From: Caballeronia turbans
GTDB taxonomy: Bacteria; Pseudomonadota; Gammaproteobacteria; Burkholderiales; Burkholderiaceae
Reading direction: 5' to 3'
NCBI GenBank assembly: GCA_001544655.2
Contig: FCOD02000020.1
Coordinates: forward strand, 1-64,000
Length of the DNA stretch: 64,000 nucleotides
The notes under the pieces were generated by a model. The model did no database searches, was not told the origin of the DNA, and saw nothing but the letters and a program-made list of their open reading frames with translations. The first letter of the stretch is position 1. Every line of letters begins with the position of its first letter. Shown in pieces: positions 57,635 to 64,000 of this stretch. Position numbers and translations under genes: made by a program.

Positions 57635-58677
57635 TGCAATTCTCCCGATGCCTGATGCAACGGCACGCAACGCACCGTGTCCTTGTCCTCCACGCCGAGC
57701 GCGGCGCGCGCGGCGGCGGTCAATGCGGCGCCGTCGGCGCGCGTTCCCGCCAGTCCGGCGACGATGCAGCGGAACTCATGCGCCCCGCCTGCGGCGACGA
57801 TATACGGCGCGCCGCTTTCGGATGCGCCCTCGCGCACCGTGCGCAGCTCGCTCGAACTCGCCGATGCGCTCTTGCCGACGGCGATGGTGAGCACCGGGCC
57901 CGCATCGAAGATATCGACGAAACGATCCGGCTCGAAGCCTTCTTCGAGATGGATGTCGTAAGCGAGCAGCGTGCCTTCGTTCGGCTCGCCGAGCACGCGC
58001 TGCGCTTCGCCTGGCAGCAAAGGCACATAGAGCGGATAGCTCGGCATCACTTCCGCGATGAACGTGCGGCTGCGTCCGCCCGATTCCGCTTCCACCTGCT
58101 CGAAGTCGCGACCGAAGAACTTGCGGCCCACCGCATCCCAGAATGGCGAGGCGCCGGTGTCGTCGGTGACGCCGAGCATCAGCGAAAAGACTTCGCTCGA
58201 GAAGCGCTTGCGGTTCGCCGCGATGTAGATCATGCGTGCGCGCGACAGCAGATGTGCCGCCGCTTCGTTCGCTTCGTTGCGCAGCGACGGATCGATGTAG
58301 AAACCCGTCAGACGGCTCTTGCCCGTCAGTTCGTGCGACATCGTGAGCGCGTGGATCTTGCGGTTCACCTTGAGCTCGCGCGACGCGTGAATCAGCGCGT
58401 CGTTGCGAAACGCGTAGAACGGCTCGGAATACCCCGCCGACGCGACGATGCTCGACGTGCCGAGCAGCCGGCCCGTTTGCGCATCTTCGAGCACGAAGAG
58501 ATAGAACTCCTCGCCGGGGAATTCGACTTCGGCGCGAAACGAGTCTTCCGACAACGCGACGCGCGTTTCGAGCGCGCGCCGGTCGCGCGGCAGCGAGTGC
58601 AGCACGGGAAGCGCTGCGCGCGCCATCCGTTCGAGCTCGTCGAGATCGGAGAGTCTTGCGGGACGAACGAATAGCAT
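57631..58677 (-). CDS. aruF: Arginine N-succinyltransferase, alpha subunit
   Basis: A 348-residue paralogue of AruG. The start MLFVRPARLSDLDELERMAR, the FYAFRNDALIHASRELKVNR block and DIHLEEGFEPDRFVDIFDAG are family features. Of two adjacent ATGs (58680, 58677), the second has the better spacing to AGGA. E. coli has one AstA; the two-subunit form is as in Pseudomonas. Confidence 0.93.
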   Translation of the reverse strand: MLFVRPARLSDLDELERMARAALPVLHSLPRDRRALETRVALSEDSFRAEVEFPGEEFYLFVLEDAQTGRLLGTSSIVASAGYSEPFYAFRNDALIHASRELKVNRKIHALTMSHELTGKSRLTGFYIDPSLRNEANEAAAHLLSRARMIYIAANRKRFSSEVFSLMLGVTDDTGASPFWDAVGRKFFGRDFEQVEAESGGRSRTFIAEVMPSYPLYVPLLPGEAQRVLGEPNEGTLLAYDIHLEEGFEPDRFVDIFDAGPVLTIAVGKSASASSSELRTVREGASESGAPYIVAAGGAHEFRCIVAGLAGTRADGAALTAAARAALGVEDKDTVRCVPLHQASGELQ

Positions 58678-58693
58678 CATCGGGTCCTGTTGA

Positions 58694-59920
58694 TCACTTG
58701 ACGGCCGCGGTGCCGACGACCTGCTCGATCGCCTTGCCGATGCGCGCGAAGCCCTCGTCGAGATCGGCCATCGGCATGATGAGCGACGGCGCGAAGCGCA
58801 GCACGTTCGGCCCGGCGATCAGCATGATGACGCCGTTCGCCGCCGCCGCATTGAGCACGTCCTTCGCGCGGTCCTTGTATGCGTCGTTCAGCTCCGCGCC
58901 GATCAGGAGACCGCGTCCGCGAATCTCCTTGAACATGCCGAAGCGCTCGTTGAGACGCTCCAGATGCGTTTTGATCGCGCGGCTGCGCTCGTTCACGCCT
59001 TCGAGCAGCTTCGGATCGCTGATGAGCTCGACGACCTTCTCCGCGATCGACGCGCCGAGCGGATTGCCGCCATACGTCGTGCCGTGGACGCCGACCTTGA
59101 AATGCGCGGCGATCTCGCTGGTCGTGAGCATCACGCCGATGGGGAAGCCGTTGCCCAGCGCCTTCGCGCTCGTGAGGATGTCGGGCGTCACGCCGTACTG
59201 CATGTACGCGTAGAACGTGCCCGTGCGGCCGACGCCCGTCTGCACTTCATCGAAAATGAGCAGCGCACCGTGCTTGTCGCACGCTTCGCGCAGGCCCTTC
59301 AGGAACGCGGGATCGGCGGGCAGCACGCCGCCTTCGCCCTGCACCGGTTCGACGATGACCGCGCACGTCTTCGGGCCGATGGCTTCGAGCGCCTTTGGCA
59401 GATCGTTGTACGGCAGATGACGGATACCCTGCGGCTGCGGGCCGAAGCCTTCGGCGTACTTCGGCTGGCCGCCGACGCTCACCGTGAAAAACGTGCGGCC
59501 GTGGAACGACTGCGTAAACGAGATGATCTCGATCTTGTCCTCGCCGTGATTGTCGATCGCATAGCGGCGCGCGAGCTTGAGCGCCGCTTCGTTCGCTTCC
59601 GCGCCCGAGTTCGCGAAGAACGCGCGATCGGCGAAGGTCAGATCGGTCAGGCGTTTCGCGAGGCGCAACACCGGCGCATTGGTGTAGCCGTTGCCGATAT
59701 GCCAGAGCTTTTCGCCCTGCTCGTGCAGCACTTTCAGTAATTCGGGATGACCGTGGCCCAGCGCCGTTACCGCGATGCCGCCGGCGAAATCGACATAATC
59801 GCGGCCTTCGGTGTCCCATACGCGCGAGCCGCGGCCCCGGTCGGGCACGAAATTGGCCGGTGCGAATACCGGGACCATTACTTCGTCGAATGTACCGCGA
59901 TTCACTGTGATGTCGGTCAT
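58694..59920 (-). CDS. aruC: Succinylornithine/acetylornithine aminotransferase
   Basis: A 408-residue class III PLP aminotransferase that converts N-succinylornithine to the semialdehyde. The PLP lysine lies in [12 protein letters not shown], and the pattern [20 protein letters not shown] and [20 protein letters not shown] is typical. It also fits ArgD (biosynthesis), but its place in the succinyltransferase cluster favours catabolism. GAGGAG lies 7 bp before the ATG. Confidence 0.92.
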   Translation of the reverse strand: MTDITVNRGTFDEVMVPVFAPANFVPDRGRGSRVWDTEGRDYVDFAGGIAVTALGHGHPELLKVLHEQGEKLWHIGNGYTNAPVLRLAKRLTDLTFADRAFFANSGAEANEAALKLARRYAIDNHGEDKIEIISFTQSFHGRTFFTVSVGGQPKYAEGFGPQPQGIRHLPYNDLPKALEAIGPKTCAVIVEPVQGEGGVLPADPAFLKGLREACDKHGALLIFDEVQTGVGRTGTFYAYMQYGVTPDILTSAKALGNGFPIGVMLTTSEIAAHFKVGVHGTTYGGNPLGASIAEKVVELISDPKLLEGVNERSRAIKTHLERLNERFGMFKEIRGRGLLIGAELNDAYKDRAKDVLNAAAANGVIMLIAGPNVLRFAPSLIMPMADLDEGFARIGKAIEQVVGTAAVK

Positions 59921-59981
59921 GAGCCACTCCTCGTCAGGTTCGTGCATCGGTGTCAGCACCGGTTCTTGGCAATCAGCTTCG

Positions 59982-60024
59982 ATATTAGGCAATCGCGCGC
60001 GTTCCGTCTTGCGCGTTCGCGACA
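59982..60024 (-). promoter_or_regulatory. Candidate aruC promoter with ArgR-type half-site
   Basis: On the minus strand TGTCGC-N8-AA (complement of 60009-60024) fits the half-site I recall for Pseudomonas ArgR. It covers the -35 position of a -10 TAATAT (complement of 59982-59987). This arrangement fits activation by a downstream AraC-type protein. The gap between argR and aruC is 131 bp. Confidence 0.5.
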
Positions 60025-60051
60025 TGCTTCGATGGGGTTTTTTCGCAGCCT

Positions 60052-61074
60052 TCAGGCGGGTTCGGGCGGCTCGATCAGCGCGCCGCCGCGCGGCTCGTCG
60101 ATGGCGCCGCCGCGCTGCTTTTCGATCCAGTTGCGGCGCTCCTCGCGCGGCGTCACGCCGAAGCGGTCGCGGTACGCATTGGAGAAATGCGCCGCCGAGG
60201 AAAAGCCGCACGCGAGGCTGATCTGCACCACGGATTTGCTCGTGCGCTGCAACTGCGTGCGCGCTTTCGTGAGGCGCAGGTTGAGGTAGTACTTCGAGGG
60301 CATTGCGCCGAGGTACTGGCGAAAGAGCCGCTCGAGCTGCCGCCGCGAAATGCCGACGAGACTCGCGATTTCATCGGTGGCGAGCGGATCTTCGATGTTC
60401 GCTTCCATCAGTTGCAGCGCATCGTTCAGGCGCGGGTGACGCTCGCCCGGCGCGGTGACGAACGGGATGCGCTGACGCTCCGTGCCCGCGCGCAAGGTGC
60501 CGATGCCGAGCGAATCCGCGATGCGCTCCGCGAGATCCGGGCCGTGATCGCGCGCAATCATCGCGAGCATGAAGTCGATGCTCGCCTGGCCGCCGGAACA
60601 TGTGGCGCGGTCGCGGTCGATTTCGAAAATCTGCTGACTGACGATCGCGCGCTCGAACTGCTCGGTGAATTGCTGATACGTTTCCCAGTTCACCGCGACG
60701 CGGTATTGCGCGAGCTGGCCGGCCATCGCGAGCCACCATACGCCGTGATGAATGCCGGTGACGAGCGGCGTGCGCGGCGCGACGCGCGCGAGGCTCGCGA
60801 GAAAGAGGCGGTAGTCGGCGAACTGCTGATAGCGCTCCGACACGACGATGAGCCAGTCGCAACGCACCGCGTCGTTGAATGCGCAATCGGCCGGGAGTTG
60901 CGCACCGCCCGAAAGCGGCACGGGCCGGCCGTCCCAGGAACAGATGCGCCATTCGTAGAGACGATGGCCGTCGATCTCGTTGGCGAGAGAGAGACAGTCG
61001 ATGATCGTGCCGATGCCGCTCATCGACATCGGCGGGAGCGCGACGATCGCAACCTGCAGCGGCGCGCCTGCCAC
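60052..61074 (-). CDS. argR: AraC-family arginine-responsive regulator with DJ-1/PfpI-like domain
   Basis: A 340-residue GlxA-type regulator. The N-terminal amidotransferase-like domain (about 8-195; [33 protein letters not shown]-like region) has the effector pocket. The C-terminal AraC domain (about 215-320) has two helix-turn-helices ([20 protein letters not shown], and [20 protein letters not shown]). It matches Pseudomonas ArgR, the arginine-responsive activator of aot and aru genes, in its position after the transporter genes. It is unrelated to E. coli ArgR. Confidence 0.85.
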   Translation of the reverse strand: MAGAPLQVAIVALPPMSMSGIGTIIDCLSLANEIDGHRLYEWRICSWDGRPVPLSGGAQLPADCAFNDAVRCDWLIVVSERYQQFADYRLFLASLARVAPRTPLVTGIHHGVWWLAMAGQLAQYRVAVNWETYQQFTEQFERAIVSQQIFEIDRDRATCSGGQASIDFMLAMIARDHGPDLAERIADSLGIGTLRAGTERQRIPFVTAPGERHPRLNDALQLMEANIEDPLATDEIASLVGISRRQLERLFRQYLGAMPSKYYLNLRLTKARTQLQRTSKSVVQISLACGFSSAAHFSNAYRDRFGVTPREERRNWIEKQRGGAIDEPRGGALIEPPEPA

Positions 61075-61075
61075 G

Positions 61076-61903
61076 TTATTTCAGGCTGCCCGACAGGAAC
61101 TGCCGAAGACGCTCGCTCTTTGGGACGCTCAGCACTTCCGCAGGCGCGCCCTCTTCTTCCGTGCGCCCCTGATGCAGGAACATCACGTGGTTCGACACGT
61201 TGCGCGCAAAGCCCATCTCGTGCGTGACGACGATCATCGTGCGGCCTTCCTCGGCGAGCTTCTGCATCACCTTCAGCACTTCGCCGACGAGTTCGGGATC
61301 GAGCGCGGACGTGGGTTCGTCGAAGAGCATGACATCGGGATGCATCGCGAGCGCGCGCGCAATCGCGACGCGCTGCTGCTGCCCGCCCGACAAGTGCGAC
61401 GGATACTGCTTCTCGACGCGCGGCGGCAGGCCCACTTTCTCCAGATACGTGCGCGCACGATCCTCCGCTTCCTTCTTCGACACGCCGAGCACGTGGATCG
61501 GCGCTTCCATCACGTTCTCGATGGCCGTCATGTGCGACCAGAGATTGAAATGCTGAAACACCATCGCGAGCTTGGTGCGCACGCGCTGCAACTGCTTGTG
61601 ATCCGCGACTTCGAGATTGCCGGCGCGGTCGGCCTTCGTGCGCACGGTTTCCCCATCGACGATGATTTGCCCCGCGTTCGGCCGCTCGAGAAAGTTGATG
61701 CAGCGCAAAAACGTGCTCTTGCCCGAGCCGCTCGCGCCGATGATGCTGATGACATCGCCGGCGCGAGCGGCGAGCGAGACGCCCTTCAACACTTCGTTGT
61801 CGCCGTAGCGCTTGTGAATGTCCTCGGCGACGAGCTTGGTCGCGACGTCTTTGGCGGTTGGCTCCAACGCTTTCTCCTCGGGTGATGACAGGGACTGATG
61901 CAT
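61076..61903 (-). CDS. hisP: ABC transporter ATP-binding protein, HisP/AotP type
   Basis: A 275-residue ATPase of a polar amino-acid transporter. Walker A is at 56-64 (GASGSGKST), the signature is LSGGQQQRV, and Walker B is [12 protein letters not shown], followed by the H-loop [10 protein letters not shown] 22-residue N-terminal extension precedes the usual start. It is 18 bp downstream of the hisM-like permease and 1 bp upstream of argR. Confidence 0.94.
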   Translation of the reverse strand: MHQSLSSPEEKALEPTAKDVATKLVAEDIHKRYGDNEVLKGVSLAARAGDVISIIGASGSGKSTFLRCINFLERPNAGQIIVDGETVRTKADRAGNLEVADHKQLQRVRTKLAMVFQHFNLWSHMTAIENVMEAPIHVLGVSKKEAEDRARTYLEKVGLPPRVEKQYPSHLSGGQQQRVAIARALAMHPDVMLFDEPTSALDPELVGEVLKVMQKLAEEGRTMIVVTHEMGFARNVSNHVMFLHQGRTEEEGAPAEVLSVPKSERLRQFLSGSLK

Positions 61904-61921
61904 GGTTTCGAATTCTACCGC

Positions 61922-62656
61922 TCAGGCACGCCGCGCCCCATGCGCCGGGCCCGCCGGCCGCAGGTACGCGAGCCAGTGCCGCTCCGCGCGCCGGAATGCC
62001 GCGACGAGCGCGAACGAGATCGCCACGTAGAGGAGCGCCGCGATGCCGAACGATTCGAACGATTGATAGGTGGCCGAATTCGCATCGCGCGCGACCTTCA
62101 GGATGTCCGGCACGGTCGCCGTGAACGCGACGGTGGTCGCGTGCAGCATCAGAATCACTTCGTTGCTGTACAAAGGCAAGGCGCGGCGCAACGCCGACGG
62201 CAGGATCACGCGTCGATACATCGTGAACGTGCTCATGCCGTAGGCGCGCGCGGCTTCGACTTCGCCGTGCGGAATTGCGCGGATCGCGCCGGCGAAGATT
62301 TCGGTCGTGTAGGCGCAGGTGTTCAGCGCGAACGCGAGAATCGCGCAGTTGAAGCCGCTGCGAAAGAACGCTTCGAGCAAGGATTGCGTGCGCACGAATT
62401 CCAGGCTGTACATGCCCGTGTAGAGCAGCAGCAGTTGCACGTAGAGCGGCGTGCCGCGGAACACGTAGGTGTAGATGCGCACGGGTGTCGAGAGCCAGCG
62501 GTTGCGCGACACCCGCGCGCAGGCGAGCGGCACCGCCGCGCAGAAGCCGAGCGCGATCGACGTCGCGAGCAGCCATAACGTGACGACGAGGCCCGACGCG
62601 CGCATGCCGTCGGAGTACAGGAACGGGCGCCAGTATTCGGCGAAGATCTGGATCAT
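61922..62656 (-). CDS. hisM: ABC transporter permease, HisM/AotM type
   Basis: A 244-residue permease with five membrane segments. The EAA loop, with EVEAARAYGMSTFTMYRRVI followed by LPSALRRALPL, lies near 130-160. MIQIFAEYWRPFLYSDGMRA starts it. It forms a heterodimer with the HisQ-type permease 23 bp upstream. Confidence 0.94.
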   Translation of the reverse strand: MIQIFAEYWRPFLYSDGMRASGLVVTLWLLATSIALGFCAAVPLACARVSRNRWLSTPVRIYTYVFRGTPLYVQLLLLYTGMYSLEFVRTQSLLEAFFRSGFNCAILAFALNTCAYTTEIFAGAIRAIPHGEVEAARAYGMSTFTMYRRVILPSALRRALPLYSNEVILMLHATTVAFTATVPDILKVARDANSATYQSFESFGIAALLYVAISFALVAAFRRAERHWLAYLRPAGPAHGARRA

Positions 62657-62679
62657 GGCTTGTCGCTCGCTAGCAGAGA

Positions 62680-63369
62680 TCAGAGTTCGGCATGGCGCAC
62701 GCCGATCGAATAGCGGCGCTCGAGCGCCATCAGCACGAGATTCGACGCGCTCGTGATCGCGAGATAGATCAACGCCGCGATCAGAATGAAGAAGAACATG
62801 TTGAACGTGCTCTTGCCCGCGTCCTGCGCGGCTTTCACGACATCGGCGAGGCCGATGATCGACACGAGCGCCGTCGCCTTCACGAGCACTTGCCAGTTAT
62901 TGCCGATGCCGGGCAACGCGAAACGCATCATCTGCGGAAAGAGGATGCGGGCGAACACGCGCATGCCGCTCATGCCGTATGCGCTGCCCGCTTCCAGTTG
63001 ACCGCGCGGCACGGCGAGAAACGCGCCGCGAAACGTTTCGGTGAAGTACGCGCCGTAAATGAAGCCGAGCGTGAGCACGCCGGCCGTGAACGGGTCGATA
63101 TCGAACTGATCCCAGCCGAACGCATCGGTCAGATTGTTCACCGCGATCTGGATGCTGTAGAAAAGCAGCAGCATCAATACGAGATCGGGCACCGAGCGGA
63201 TGAGCGTCGTGTACGCGGTCGCGATGGCGCGCCACGGAGCGTGACGCGAAAGTTTCGCGGATGCGCCAGCCAGGCCGAGCAGCACCGATACCGCGAGAGA
63301 CAGCACCGCGAGCGCGAGCGTCTCTTTGGCGCCCGCCCAGAGGAGCGGAGCAAAGCCGTACAGGTTCAA
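62680..63369 (-). CDS. hisQ: ABC transporter permease, HisQ/AotQ type, TTG start
   Basis: A 229-residue permease. The start is best placed at TTG (63369), which has GGAGG 6 bp upstream and gives the family N-terminus (NLYGFAPLLWAGAKETLALA). An in-frame ATG at 63426 would add an unusual basic leader and pass through a hairpin. The EAA loop lies in QLEAGSAYGMSGMRVFARIL. It is the first gene of the transporter and arginine catabolism cluster. Confidence 0.92.
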   Translation of the reverse strand: MNLYGFAPLLWAGAKETLALAVLSLAVSVLLGLAGASAKLSRHAPWRAIATAYTTLIRSVPDLVLMLLLFYSIQIAVNNLTDAFGWDQFDIDPFTAGVLTLGFIYGAYFTETFRGAFLAVPRGQLEAGSAYGMSGMRVFARILFPQMMRFALPGIGNNWQVLVKATALVSIIGLADVVKAAQDAGKSTFNMFFFILIAALIYLAITSASNLVLMALERRYSIGVRHAEL

Positions 63370-63410
63370 GAGTCGCCTCCAACGTCTTTTCGTGTTGACC
63401 GGAAAGAAAC

Positions 63411-63437
63411 GGAGCGCGCGATGCAAAGGCGCGCTCC
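63411..63437 (-). terminator. Hairpin in the hisQ leader
   Basis: A 9-bp GC-rich stem (63411-63419 with 63429-63437) is followed on the minus strand by GTTTCTTTCC, a modest T-rich tail. It lies 42 bp before the hisQ start. It may be the end of the upstream hypothetical transcript or an attenuator. The rest of 63370-63655 holds no gene. Confidence 0.5.
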
Positions 63438-63655
63438 GGCGATTGGCGGCGATACTCGCAAGCGAAAATCAATCGCTCAATGACGTTGGACCATGTTTGC
63501 TGCGACGCAGCATGAGAACGAAGCGCGCGGCGGCGCCGTCATCTGCCCGCCGCGCAATGCTGTCCGCGTGCGACAGACAGGAAAACCCGCACATGCGCGG
63601 CCGACGAAATTTGCATTTTTCAGGTCGCATTTTCGATAGACCGCGCGCAGGCGCT

Positions 63656-64000
63656 CTACGCGCGCGCGACGCTCCGCACGTGCTGCGCGACCTGCCCGTT
63701 CGCCACGGCGACCTCCGGGCTATCCTGCAGCAAGGGCAGGAACTGCTCCGCGAAAACAGGATCGCGCGTCCCGGCGCTGAACATGTCGGCAACCGCCTTC
63801 GCATGTGCGATGTGCGCGTCGGCGGTGGCTTCGTCGTCGTCGAGCACGTCGTCGATGGCGGCGATCAATGTCGAAAGCGGCGTAAGCCAGCGATACGCCG
63901 AACCGTTGATCACGATCTGCAGGAATTCGCCCGGCGACACCGGCCCGAACTCGGCCTCGTGGCGCGCGCGCAGATGCGCAAGAACGCTGCGATGAAGCGC
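63656..64000 (-). CDS. Hypothetical protein, N-terminus beyond the window
   Basis: A partial protein whose start lies past the right edge: the reading frame stays open through 64000 (reading ALHRSVLAHLRARHEAEFGP at the edge). The internal GTG at 63940 is not the start. The C-terminal 115 residues are mainly helical (LIAAIDDVLDDDEATADAHI), with no motif recognised. The codon pattern is clearly coding. Its family is unknown to me. Confidence 0.7.
   Translation of the reverse strand, partial: ALHRSVLAHLRARHEAEFGPVSPGEFLQIVINGSAYRWLTPLSTLIAAIDDVLDDDEATADAHIAHAKAVADMFSAGTRDPVFAEQFLPLLQDSPEVAVANGQVAQHVRSVARA

Overview
The window is GC-rich, densely coded chromosomal DNA from a Burkholderiaceae bacterium, most likely Paraburkholderia or Caballeronia. 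This placement rests on gene content and protein style only: the DUF2844/DUF3443 pair, the pca cluster with an IclR regulator, an N-terminally extended IHF-alpha, the thrS-infC-rpmI-rplT-pheS-pheT-ihfA-merR superoperon and a Pseudomonas-like arginine succinyltransferase cluster. No insertion sequence, CRISPR array, rRNA operon or replication origin was seen. Two tRNA genes are present: Pro(GGG) on the plus strand and Val(GAC) on the minus strand.

Layout. 0-4.6 kb: a small hypothetical gene, an ABM-fold monooxygenase, a hairpin-rich intergenic stretch that may encode a small RNA, bamC, and a secreted DUF2844/DUF3443 pair. 4.7-11.9 kb: the protocatechuate branch of the beta-ketoadipate pathway (pcaIJFBDC, minus strand), divergent from an IclR regulator (pcaR) and followed by a LysR regulator. 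11.9-15.4 kb: a DoxX/LysR divergent pair, a small membrane protein, tRNA-Pro, an orphan phage-type gene, an unknown gene and an atypical SDR. 15.6-23.6 kb: the translation superoperon on the minus strand. 23.8-31.2 kb: tRNA-Val, relA, RidA, an alpha/beta hydrolase, a 3-oxoacid CoA-transferase (scoAB), a PAS-LuxR regulator, a thioesterase and an SDR. 31.4-45.7 kb: ETF-ubiquinone oxidoreductase, aroC, a lysophospholipid transporter/acyltransferase fusion, a CBS protein, a homocysteine synthase with a hydrolase, a DUF962 protein, a YihY membrane protein, a WrbA/DUF2069 pair, a glycolate-oxidase-like flavoprotein, a metallophosphoesterase and a YedK/HMCES protein. 45.7-51.7 kb: a LysR regulator divergent from an outer-membrane factor/FUSC/DUF1656/HlyD efflux operon of the AaeXAB type. 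51.7-63.4 kb: an arginine uptake and catabolism cluster (hisQMP-like permease and ATPase, AraC-type ArgR, aruC, aruF, aruG, astD, astB, astE, solute-binding protein). The right edge cuts a hypothetical gene.

How the genes work together. PcaB, C, D, IJ and F take 3-carboxymuconate to succinyl-CoA and acetyl-CoA; the ring-cleaving pcaHG genes are not in the window. The ABC transporter imports arginine or ornithine, and AruFG, AstB, AruC, AstD and AstE convert arginine to glutamate, with ArgR as the likely activator. The Aae-type pump would export aromatic acids and could buffer excess substrate of the pca route.

The most interesting single observation is that the DUF3443 lipoprotein carries the pepsin-family pattern in order: DTGS, a flap-like segment, a GILG motif and a second DSGS. 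It may be a bacterial pepsin-like aspartic peptidase, co-transcribed with a small secreted partner. No clear-cut new defence or mobile system was found; most of the window is core metabolism.
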